From Pelagophyceae sp. CCMP2097 (Eukaryota; Sar; Pelagophyceae): a stretch of 19,746 bases of DNA. Position 1 is the first letter of the stretch; each line of letters starts with the position of its first letter. Below are positions 1 to 7,757 of this stretch, piece by piece. The notes under the pieces were generated by a model, which did no database searches, was not told the origin of the DNA, and saw only the letters and a program-made list of their open reading frames with translations. A program made the translations under genes and the position numbers. Location of the stretch: contig MU657188.1 in assembly GCA_026770575.1 (NCBI GenBank), forward strand, positions 67,869-87,614. The letters run 5' to 3'.

Positions 1-362
1 ATAACCAGGCCTCCCGCTGCGACGCCCGATAGTAGAGGCGTTTTAGACCCTCGCAAACTTTTGGAAATCGCTCTCTATGTTTGCACTTTCGCGTTTACCT
101 AGGATTTACGGGGTACGGACTGATTTCGATACCCCAAAAAAATTGACGCTCCGCGACCCGGCCTCGGGTCCACAGACCGGCTACGGGAATTTTAGTACGC
201 GCGTTGGCTACGTCACGGTCGGTCCTATGGCATGGCGCATCAAACGTTTCGATTAACCTTACTGACCCAGGGTCCAAAATCAGGCCTACTAGACTTTGAG
301 TAGCGCGGGGATTTGATGCCGACGTGCCATTCGGCGACGCGGTGTTCCTGTTGTCGAGCAAA
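1..362. other. No recognisable gene
   Basis: Mixed-composition sequence with no reading frame that resembles a known protein and no repeat found elsewhere in the window. It may be the promoter or 5' UTR of the gene that follows, or the edge of an upstream locus. No TATA-like or initiator element could be assigned with confidence. Confidence 0.4.
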
Positions 363-506
363 ATGGCAGCGCGTCGGGCGGCGCGCGCCGTCGCGCTCCT
401 CCTCCTCGTCGAGCCGGCGGCGGGCCTCTTCGCGACGCGACGCGCTGCGCCTCGGGCCGCACAAAGCTGCGTCCCTTGTAAACGGCGTGTCCTCTTCGGC
501 AATGCT
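363..506 (+). CDS. Putative leader exon: signal peptide plus plastid transit-like start
   Basis: From the ATG at 363 the frame reads an arginine-bearing N-terminus, a hydrophobic core (AVALLLLV), a small-residue cleavage region (EPAAG), then LFATRRAAPRAA, before stopping after about 48 codons. A signal peptide followed at the predicted cleavage site by a phenylalanine-containing, basic, hydroxylated/alanine-rich stretch is the known bipartite plastid-targeting layout of secondary-plastid algae (heterokonts). I infer that this could be the first coding exon of the MiaB fusion gene downstream, which would put that enzyme in the plastid. I could not find a donor/acceptor pair that joins it in phase to the exon ending at 929, so the link is unproven. 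It could also belong to a separate short gene. Confidence 0.35.
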
Positions 507-758
507 TGAAGCCGAAGAGGTCACGGCTCGAAGCTTCTCTGTAGGCGCGCCTCGGCGCGTTGACCGGCGTTCCGGGAAACGATTTGGCCGCAACGGAGTC
601 GGTGTCGGCCGCGCCGGAGTCGGTCTCGGACGAGGCGGCGGAATGGCTCGTGGCACGCGGAATCGTCGGGCCCGCCGCGACGGCCGAGTGAAGACCTGCG
701 TCATCAGATGGAGGCCCCACGCGCACGCATACCGCGCGCCTCCGCACCCGCCCCGCAG

Positions 759-929
759 GCAGCACGCGCGCGCAAAGGTCGTGCGGAAAGAAAAGGCGGC
801 GAAGGCAGCTGTCATCACCACCAAGCGCCCCCCCACGCGCTGGGGCGACGCGCACATGATCCGCGACAAGCAAGCCAACGGCGGCTGGGCCGAATTCACG
901 CACTCTTCTGCCACTCGCAAGGCTACTGA
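759..929 (+). CDS. Possible upstream exon of the parvulin-MiaB gene
   Basis: After a candidate acceptor (CGCCCCGCAG, ending 758) the frame reads a lysine-rich stretch and then TKRPPTRWGDAHMIRDKQ and a polar tail. If a donor GTACGC at 930 is spliced to the acceptor TTTTGTAG ending 1003 (74-nt intron), the junction codon is GAG and the frame continues into IVDVGNERSRLVSHVLLATE, the first strand of the parvulin domain. No family is recognised for the upstream residues. The frame stays open further 5' (313-1056), so the left boundary is a guess. Support is phase compatibility and local codon texture only. Confidence 0.35.
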   Translation, partial: AARARKGRAERKGGEGSCHHHQAPPHALGRRAHDPRQASQRRLGRIHALFCHSQGY

Positions 930-1003
930 GTACGCAAATGTGACCCCTTTCTCCGGGGATCCCGAGGCTGTTTTGGAGGACGTCGACGGACGCTGTTTTG
1001 TAG

Positions 1004-4000
1004 GATCGTCGACGTCGGCAACGAGCGTTCGCGACTCGTCTCCCACGTCCTCTTAGCGACGGAGGCCATGGCGCTGGACGTCGTGGCGTTGGTAGGTGGG
1101 CGGGGAAGACCATGGGCCAAAGCGGAGGTTTTCACGTAGGTGGCCCGCGCCGGCATCGACTTTGGCGATTTAGCGAGAAACCTCTCCTCCTGCGCCGAGA
1201 CGCGCGTGGACGGCGGCAATATTGGCTGGATCGACCACGTGGCAGACGCTTCTTTAGTGACGACAGACGGCGTCTTACCTTGGGCAGCGCGGTTGTCGGT
1301 CATGTCGCAGCTCTTGAAGCCGGGCGACGTGACCGTCGTCGAATCTGATAGAGGCTTCCACGTGGTGAAGGTGGATGAAGTTATACATGACGTCGAATTT
1401 ACAAAGCTCCGGGCGGGCGGCGAAGACCGGGGCTGGCAAGGCAAAACTTACTCGCTGATCACCATGGGCTGCCAAATGAACGCGGCGGACTCGGAAAGGC
1501 TGGAAGGCGGCCTTTTACAGCTGGGCATGGTCGAGTTTGAAGAAGGGGCTCGGAGAAAACCCGACGTCGTGGTTTTAAACACGTGTTCCATTCGGGAGCG
1601 AGCGGAGCACAAGGTTTATTCAGCTTTAGGACCGCACGCCCGTCGGAAGCAACGGGGCGAAGACGTGGTGATTATCGTTGCCGGCTGCGTGGCGCAGCAG
1701 GAAGGCGAGCGGTTGGCGAGAAGAGTACCCGAAGTCGACGTCGTCATGGGCCCTCAATATGCTGGCCGACTTTTGGATATTCTCGAAAAGGCCACCATGG
1801 GCCAGCAAGTCGTCGCCACCGCCGCCGCCTACCACGCCGAAGCGCTGAACGCGCCCAGGCGAGGGTCGGAAGTGGTGGCGTGGGTCAACGTGGCCCACGG
1901 ATGCAACGTCAGTGTCCTTCTTCAACTTGAAACGTACCACTCCGTCACCCCGCCTCCCTTCAGGAACGATGCACGTACTGCGTCGTCCCGGCGACGCGCG
2001 GCGTCGAGCAGGTGCGTCGCGGGCTCCGGGAGAGGACCGTTGCTCCTCGAAAGTGGGGGCTTCTTTGCTCCCTTGCCGTGGCAGCACCACCTCCGCCTTC
2101 TCCGCCTTTCAGCACCCGCTCCGCCTAGTCGCGCGAGCCCTCTGCGATCCTGGCCGAGCTCGCCGGCCTCGGCGCATCTGGGTTCCAGGAGGCGACGCTT
2201 CTTGGTGCGTTCGTGTGTATCTTCATTTGCTCACCGGGGGCGGTCCAGAGGGCAAGGGTCGGCCTTTTTTTCGTGTTGGCCTTTCCCGTCATTGAGCGGG
2301 TCTGGCCGTGGCACAAACCGGAGAAGGCGGCTTTGATCGTTTGACAAACCGGAAATACCGTCGCCACCAAGTGTTCCACAGTATGGGCTCTTGAGCGGCC
2401 GCTTGCCCGGCCTCTGCGCAGTCACTTGCGAGGACTCTTGGGCGGCCTCTTTCAAGGGCCCTTCCTCCGGACGGGTCCCTGCGAGACCAAATTCGCGGCC
2501 ACTTGCACGGCCTCTGCAAAGGTCGCTTGCAAGGGCTCTTTGAAGGGCCCGAAGAGAGCCCTCCGGACGGACCCCTGCAAGGGCTCCTTTTGTGGCCACT
2601 TGCCCAACCTCTGCACGGTCACTTGCAAGGCCTCTTGGGCGGCATCTTTTCAAGGGCCCTTCCTCCGGACGGGCCCCTGCGAGACTTCTATTGTGGCCAC
2701 CTGCACTGCGAGGGCTCTTGAAAGGGCCCTTGAAGAGCCCTCCGGACGGGCTCCTGCAAGGCTTCTTTTGCGGCCACTTGCAAGGCCTCTGCAAAGGTCG
2801 CTTGCAAGGGCAAGGCCCCTCTCAAGCCCCCACGCAGGGTTCCTTGCAAGAGATCGGGCCGCCGCAGCGACTCCGAGGGACCGCCCGAGGGCCCGTCCGA
2901 GCGACCGTCCAGGGGACGTCGCAGAGGGGCCGGCAGCCGAGTGACCGTCCAAGGAACTTTCGAGGGCCCGCCAATCAAAGCGACTGTCACAGAGGGCCCG
3001 TCGAGGGACCCTCGAAGGAACTGTCCAAAGGAACTGTCCAAGGGACCGCCCAAGCAACCACGTGAGAGACCGTCCGAGCCTCTCGAGGGGCCGTCTCAAG
3101 GCGCCGTTTCAAAAGGCCATCGAAAGGGCCGTCTCGAGGAGTCGTTTCGAAGCACCGTCCCAGGGCGCCATTTCGAGTGGCTGTCTCTAGGGGCCGTCTC
3201 GAATGGCCGTCTCTAGAGGCCTTCTCGAGGGGCCTTCTCGAAGCGCCGTCCCAAGGCGCCGTTTCGAGTGGCCGTCTCCAGGGGCTGTCGAAAAGGGGCC
3301 GTCGTAAAGGGGCCGTCTTGAGGAGCCGGAGATAGGAGCAGCGACGGGTTCGGGTTTGCCCGAAACCTGCGGGTCGGGTTTGCCGAGTTTGCGCGTTTGG
3401 GCCTTCCCCGTATACCCGCGGGTCTGGCCGTGGCCCGAACCCGACCCGAGAAGACAGGTTTGGTCGCTCGACAATCCTGCGACCCGAGGGTGCGGCACAA
3501 ATTGAAAACCCGACCTGAAGACACCGTCCCTGCTCCTTGGACCTTGTAACACGGGGGCCTTGTCGCGGGGGCTCGCTGCGGGGCCTCGTCACGGGATCTT
3601 GTCACTTGGACCTCCTCACAGGGCCTTGCCGCAGGGCCTTGTCCAAGGTCCTTGTCATGGGGCCGTGTCACGGAAACGTGTCTTACAGACAAGACGTTGC
3701 CAAAGGGACCGTTTCACGGGAACCTCGTCACGGGGACTTTTGTCACAGGGCTTTTTCACACGGACTCGTCACAGGGACTTTTGTCACAGGGCTTAATCAC
3801 TTTGACCGTGGTCACACGGGAACCGTGTCACGGGGACCGTGTCACGGGCTTCTCGTCATGGGACCTTGTCATAAGGGTGTTGCCGCGGGACGTTGCCATG
3901 CCTTTCCCATCGCGTTTTGGTCCTCTTCGTCTGAGACATTCTGTGATTCATACGATCCCATATGGGCTCATGGATGTCATATGGGCATGAGCGCGAGAGG

Positions 4001-7000
4001 GCCCGTGCAAGACCATCCTTCCCCGGGTCCTTGAAAGCCCTCCGGACGGGCCCTTGCCTCTTGCAAGGCCTCTGCAGGGTCACGTGTAAGGCCTCTTTGA
4101 AAGGCCCTTGCAAGCTGCCGCGCACGGTTCCTTGCAAGGGGCCCTGACAAGGCCCCTTCAAGGCTCCTTGCACGGGCCTCGACTCGCCCCTCGCAAGGGC
4201 CCTCAGTACGGGACGGTCCCTCTGTGTGGCCTCTGACGGCCCCTCGTGCGGTCGGAGGGCGGGCCTCTCGTGCGCTCCCGTCGTACGGGCCCTGGCCTCG
4301 CGGCCTCTTGCACGGGCCCCGAAGAGGCCACCAAGGCTCCTTCTGGAGGGCCCCTCGCAAGGTCTCTTGCAAGGCTCCTCGTGAGATGAGCCCCCTCGCA
4401 GGGGCCGTGAGGAACCCCTCCCGTACGGCCTTCGGCAAGGCACGGGTCCTTCCGAGACCCCTTGAAATGACCCCTTGAAATGGCTTTTCCCCATCTTTGT
4501 CGAGCCGGGGGGTCGTAGAGGCATTTCGAGCAGCGAGGGGCCCGGAGGGGAGGTACTCCACTTGCGAGGCCCTTTGCACGGGTTTTGAAAACGTGTTTCC
4601 TTCAAAGGTGTCGCCAACATTGTATTGTCGACCCACGTCCGAGGGAAGATGGGCTTTTCGACACAGGGTTCATGTAGGCCAAAACGTAGACGCCTATGGC
4701 AGAGACATGTCGCCGAAGCGATCCTTCCACGACCTCGTCGTTTCCGCGGCCGAGACGGCGCGAGAATCGGGGTTGAAGCGGTTGAGGTTCACTACTTCGC
4801 ACCCCAGGTACATGAGTGAAAGGGTCGTCGATGCCGTTGCCCAAAACTCCGACGTCTTGATGCCCGTCTTCCACATGCCCGCGCAGTCCGGGGACGACGA
4901 CATGCTCCGATTCATGGGGAGGGGGCATACCGTGCGCAAGTATCTGAAGATCGTGGACCGAATCCGATCTCAGTTACCAGACGCGACCATCTCGTCGGAC
5001 TTCATCGTCGGGTGCCCCGGCGAGACCGAGGCCATGTTCCAGAAGACTTTAGATTTGATCCAGCTCGTCGGGTTCGACTCTTGTATGTGTGCCGCGTACT
5101 CGCCACGACCGGGCACGCCCATGGCCAGGTGCGTTTTTATGCCCCCTGGGTGCGGTGTATTCGGGTTGCGCAATTCGCGCCAAACCCGTCTTCTCAAGAC
5201 CCGTCTTCTCAAACCCGTCTTCTCAAGACCACGGCCAGACCCACGAGTATACGGGCAAGGCCAAAACGCTATAACCCGACCTGCGGGTTGCAAACCCGAA
5301 CCCGTTGCTACTCCGATCTCCGGCTCCTCGAGACGGCCCCTCGGGACGGGCCCTCGACCCTTTCGATGGCCATTCGAAACGGCGCCTTGAGACGGCCCGG
5401 ACGCTCCCTCGGATGGTCGCTTGGGCGGTCCCTTGGACGGTTCCTTTGGACATTTACTTTGACGGTCCCTCGACGGGCCCTCTGTCACAGTCGATTTGAC
5501 GGCAGTTCCTCGACGGTCCCTTGGACTGTTCTTTCGACAGTCTCTTCGACTGCAACCCCTCTACGACGCCCCCTGGACGGTCCCTCGGACGACCCTCGGA
5601 CGCTCCCTCGACGGTCCCTCGGACGATCCCTTGAGCGGTCCTTTAGACAGTTCCATTGGAGGGTCCATTGGAGGGTCCATTTGAGGGTCCCTCGACGGTC
5701 CCTCGACGGTCCCTCTGCGACGGTCCCGTGGACTGTCCATGGGACGGTCGTTTGGACGGCCGCAGAGACTGCGGCCCCTCTGCGGCGTCCCGCGGGCGGA
5801 CCCTCGGACGGACCCTGCGACGGTCCCTTGGGCGGGCCTTTGGACAGTCCTTTTGGACAGTTCCTTGGGCGGTCCCTTGAGTGATCTCTCGACGGGCTCT
5901 CGACGGTTCCTCTGCGACGGTCCCTCGGACGGTCGTTTGGATGGTCCCTCGAACGGTCCCTCAGAGGGTCGGTCCCTCAGAGGGTCCCTTGGGCGGTCCT
6001 TTGGTCACTTCCTTTAGGCTGTTCCTTGGACGGTCCCTCGGACGGTCCCTCTGCGACGGTTCCGTGGACGGTCCCTTGGACGGTCCCTTGGACGGTCCCT
6101 CGTCGGTCCTTTTGCGGCAGTCCCGTGGAGGGTCCCTCGGACGATCCCTTGGGTGGTCGCTCGGCTGCCTTCTTTTCGACCACGGCCCATTTGCGTCCCT
6201 CTGGGCGGTCCCTCGGACGGGCCCTCGGAATGTCGGTTGGATGGCCCCTCGGACGGTCGCTTTGGCGGTCCCTTGGACGGTCCCTTTGGTTAGTTCCTTG
6301 GACAGTCCCTCGACGGGCCCTCTGTGACCGTCGCTTTGACGGCGGCTCCTATACGGTCCCTTGGACGGTCACTCGGCCCCTCGACTGCGGCCTCGATGCG
6401 ACGTCCCCTGGACGGGCCCTCGGAAAGTCGCTTGGACGGGCCCTCTATCAAACCATATGGCATCCCGTGCGAGGAGAAGGGACCCCATAAGGGCGTCTCT
6501 GACCAGGAACCCTGCGTGGGATAGGGCCCTTCAAAGAGGCCTTACAATTGACCTTGTAGAGGCCTTGCCAAGAGGCCTTGCAGGGGCCCGTTCGGAGAGC
6601 AATTTGTGCCAAACTGAACGGGTCGCGGGTTTGTCGAACCCGTCTTCGAGAGGTCGGGTTCGGGCCACGGCCAGACCCGCGAGAATTCGGCTCAAACGCA
6701 CAAATCCGACCCGCGGGTCTTCAGGGCAAATCCGTCCCTGCTCCTGATGAGTGCCATGTCACATTATCATGATAGGTGGGACGGCGCTTCGGCCGCGTTC
6801 GAGCAACTCGGCGTCGCGGTGGACCACGCCTCGACGGTCGAGGGCCTGCGCGCTTTGTTGGAGACGCGTTTCAAGGACCTTGCCAAGGCGCACCACCCGG
6901 ACGCTGGGGGCGATTCTTCGACATGGGGTCGAATAGTCGAGGCTCGAAAAGTCGCGGCGGCCAAGCTCGACGAGATCGAACGGAGGCCGCGCGGCGCCTT

Positions 7001-7346
7001 CCCGCCGCTGTCCGAGATCGGACCGGCACAAGTTTCGGAAGAAATCAAGGACGACCGTTTGCAACGGATCAACGTTTTAACGGACCGCATCGCCTTCGAA
7101 CGCGCGCAGCGCTTTGTCGGTCGCACGGAAAGTGTGCTGGTGGAGCAGCGCAACTCGCGCCGCCCGAATCAGGTCGTCGGGCGGACGCGGGCGAACAAGC
7201 TCGTTTTCTTCGACGCGGACATCGAGGCGGTCAAGGGGAAGATTTGCCAGGTGGTGATTCGAGAAGCAGGTGAAAACTCTCTCACGGGCGAGCTCGTTGT
7301 CGAAAAGGCGACGTCCTCGAGTGAGCTCGTCGACATCCTCGAGTGA
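1004..7346 (+). CDS. miaB: Parvulin-MiaB-J domain-TRAM fusion: tRNA ms2i6A37 methylthiotransferase
   Basis: Proposed exons: 1004-1091, 1140-1907, 1964-2011, 2129-2204, 4678-5128, 6776-7346; all junctions keep phase. Domain order: (1) parvulin-type peptidyl-prolyl isomerase, about 1029-1390 (SHVLLATEAMAL, FGDLARNLSSC, GGNIGWIDH, LKPGDVTVVES, GFHVVKVDE). (2) MiaB N-terminal domain with the three auxiliary-cluster cysteines (MGCQMN, NTCSIRERAEHK, VAGCVAQQEG). (3) Radical SAM motif GCNERCTYCVVP, the CX3CX2C being split by the 1908-1963 intron, then ATLLGQNVDAYGRD, FTTSHPRYMSERVVDA and SPRPGTPMA. (4) A J domain with KAHHPDAGGD (intact HPD) in the last exon. (5) MiaB C-terminus and TRAM domain (DDRLQRIN, QRFVGRTESVLVE, VVGRTRANKLVFF, ENSLTGELV). 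The family adds a methylthio group to i6A37 of tRNAs using SAM and two 4Fe-4S clusters. The sequence is closest in style to bacterial/cyanobacterial MiaB, consistent with an organellar enzyme (inference). The 5' end is unresolved; TGA ends at 7346. Confidence 0.85.
1092..1139 (+). other. 48-nt intron inside the parvulin domain
   Basis: GTAGGT...CACGTAG, 48 nt (a multiple of three), with an in-frame TAG as its last codon. Removing it joins MALDVVAL to VARAGIDFGDLA, which matches the usual short helix spacing between the first strand and the DFxxLA helix of parvulins. Retention would terminate translation. The octamer GTAGGTGG occurs at both ends (1092-1099 and 1136-1143). Confidence 0.6.
2231..2372 (+). 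repeat. Partial copy of the core TIR element, forward
   Basis: The segment containing GCGGGTCTGGCCGTGG, followed by AAACCGGAGAAG and TCGTTTGACAAACC, is a diverged copy of the middle and right parts of the complete element at 3334-3537 (which has GCGGGTCTGGCCGTGG, ACCCGACCCGAGAAGAC, TCGCTCGACAATCC). Its ends are eroded. It lies 26 nt inside the intron donor. Confidence 0.6.
2395..2860 (+). repeat. Satellite block A (CTTGCAAGG-type units)
   Basis: Degenerate short-period array rich in the self-complementary words CTTGCAAGG, GGGCCC and CCTCTGCAAAGG, with units close to 12 nt. A second stretch of the same type lies at about 4005-4475 in this intron and a short one at about 6505-6600 in the next intron. 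No coding potential is inferred. Confidence 0.6.
2862..3062 (+). repeat. Satellite block B, forward intron copy (GGGACCGTCCGA-type)
   Basis: Degenerate 12-nt-period array of GGGACCGTCCGA-like units. Read as its reverse complement it is colinear, not merely similar in unit, with the start of the large block at 5403-6470: the 38 nt at 3022-3059 match 5415-5452 in reverse complement with two differences by my count. Confidence 0.6.
3063..3330 (+). repeat. Satellite block C (GGGCCGTCTCGA-type)
   Basis: Degenerate array of GGGGCCGTCTCGA/GGGCGCCGTTTCGA units immediately left of the complete core element. The same unit type, in reverse complement, occupies about 5319-5402 next to the core copy of the following intron. 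Confidence 0.55.
3334..3537 (+). mobile_element. Core TIR element, complete copy (204 bp)
   Basis: Left end AGGAGCAGCGACGG (3334-3347) and right end CCGTCCCTGCTCCT (3524-3537) are inverted copies with one mismatch in 14. The interior has GGGTTCGGGTTTGCCCG, GCGGGTCTGGCCGTGG and GGTTTGGTCGCTCGACAA. Related copies lie at 2231-2372, about 5140-5318 (reverse), about 6600-6745 (reverse) and about 14150-14340 (reverse, outside the gene). There is no coding sequence, so it would be a non-autonomous MITE-like element. No target-site duplication is visible because the flanks are satellites. Confidence 0.6.
3538..3900 (+). repeat. Satellite block D (CTTGTCACGGG-type)
   Basis: Degenerate roughly 12-nt-period array of GGGCCTTGTCAC/GGGACCTTGTCA units, found only in this intron. 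It is bounded on the left by the core element and fades into unique sequence near 3900-4000. Confidence 0.55.
4005..4475 (+). repeat. Second A-like satellite block
   Basis: Units rich in CTTGCAAGG and GGGCCC return after about 100 nt of non-repetitive sequence. Composition and unit are those of block A at 2395-2860, but no long colinear match was found by eye. Confidence 0.5.
5129..6775 (+). other. 1647-nt intron of the MiaB gene, mostly one inverted composite element
   Basis: Donor CCAG|GTGCGT after SPRPGTPMA and acceptor ATGATAG|GTGGG before WDGASAAFEQLG; the split arginine codon (AG+G) keeps phase. Apart from a few tens of nucleotides at each edge, the intron is the reverse-ordered set core-C-B-A-core, that is, the layout of the preceding large intron turned around. 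Confidence 0.8.
5140..6745 (-). repeat. Composite satellite element, reverse orientation
   Basis: On the minus strand the order is core (6745-6600, starting AGGAGCAGGGACGG), a short A block (about 6600-6505), an enlarged B block (6470-5403), a C block (5402-5319) and a second core (5318 to about 5140, running from GGAGTAGCAACGGGTTCGGG to ACACCGC). The forward intron has core-A-B-C-core at 2231-3537. Block B carries a higher-order pattern of about 200 nt: related CCCCTCTGCGGCGTCCC-type segments recur near 5565, 5773 and 6400, and CGACGGGCCCTCTGT near 5470 and 6312. Confidence 0.6.
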
Positions 7347-7757
7347 CCGTGTAAATGTGCTTTGTCCCCCTTGCCTGGATCGGGACGCCTGGTTGCCCTC
7401 CCCTCGCGCGGACCGGGACGCCTGGTTGCCCTCCCCCTCGCGCGGACCGGGACGCCTGGTTGCCCTCCACGCCCTTTCCGCGAGGCCCGGAGGAAACGGA
7501 GCAGCCGCAGAGCCGCATGGGGGGGCGGTGATTCGGTTGCGCGCCAGCCTCGGATGTGCAAGGCGATGGGTTCTATCCAGCGGACGGAGCAGCAGGCGCC
7601 TCGATCCGAGTAGTATACTCGTCCGAGGGCGCTTTGAGGGTTGATCAAATCCAAGGTATTCGCCGGACGGGCGCTTTTGATTGGCCAGCGTTGCCGCGCA
7701 TTCCTCGAGCTCAGCGGCTTGCGGACGCGGGACTCGGGAGCCTGCGCGCCTGCGCTG
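7347..7757. other. Spacer between the MiaB and DHHC genes
   Basis: No coding sequence is supported. It holds a short tandem repeat (listed separately), an inverted CCAAT-type sequence (GATTGGCCAG, about 7679-7688) about 70 nt before the proposed DHHC start, and otherwise unremarkable GC-rich DNA. It should contain the 3' UTR of the first gene and the promoter of the second. Confidence 0.45.
7379..7472 (+). repeat. Tandem repeat, about 33-34 bp unit, nearly three copies
   Basis: Three copies of CGGGACGCCTGGTTGCCCTC, the first two followed by CCCTCGCGCGGAC-type spacers, begin at about 7380, 7413 and 7447; the third diverges after GCCCTCC. It starts about 35 nt after the MiaB stop codon, so it probably lies in the 3' UTR. 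Confidence 0.75.

Larger units (their letters stand above)
2205..4677 (+). other. 2473-nt intron of the MiaB gene, filled with satellite blocks
   Basis: Donor TTG|GTGCGT after ATLL(G); acceptor CATGTAG|GC before QNVDAYGRD. The two exon halves rebuild the conserved LLGQNVDAYGRD motif through a split glycine codon, so the borders are firm. The interior holds, in order, a partial core element, short-period blocks A, B and C, a complete core element, block D and a second A-like block. Long open frames in it are by-products of repeat periods that are multiples of three. Confidence 0.85.

Noticed and set aside
240..1113. Two long minus-strand frames over the 5' region
   Set aside because: Low-complexity arginine/proline/alanine composition typical of antisense frames in GC-rich DNA, and they overlap the better-supported plus-strand parvulin exon.
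1092..1143. GTAGGTGG at both ends of the 48-nt intron read as an insertion duplication
   Set aside because: The repeat is out of register with the splice sites: collapsing it would remove 44 nt and break the parvulin frame. It is noted with the intron but not claimed as an intron-gain scar.
5012..6490. Several overlapping open frames of 60-290 codons in the second large intron, and similar ones at 2231-4034
   Set aside because: They consist of DGPSDGP-, GRSLGRS- or RDGP-type repeats arising from arrays with periods divisible by three, occur on both strands and in several frames, and lie between exons that rebuild conserved MiaB motifs.
6741..6775. CTGATGAG resembling a hammerhead ribozyme core (also at 7754)
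   Set aside because: No GAAA-containing partner strand or stems in the required positions at either site.
7371..7386. CCTGGATCGGGACG shared between the 3' spacer repeat and the DHHC motif region near 9172
   Set aside because: A 14-nt match in GC-rich DNA without flanking similarity; most likely coincidence.
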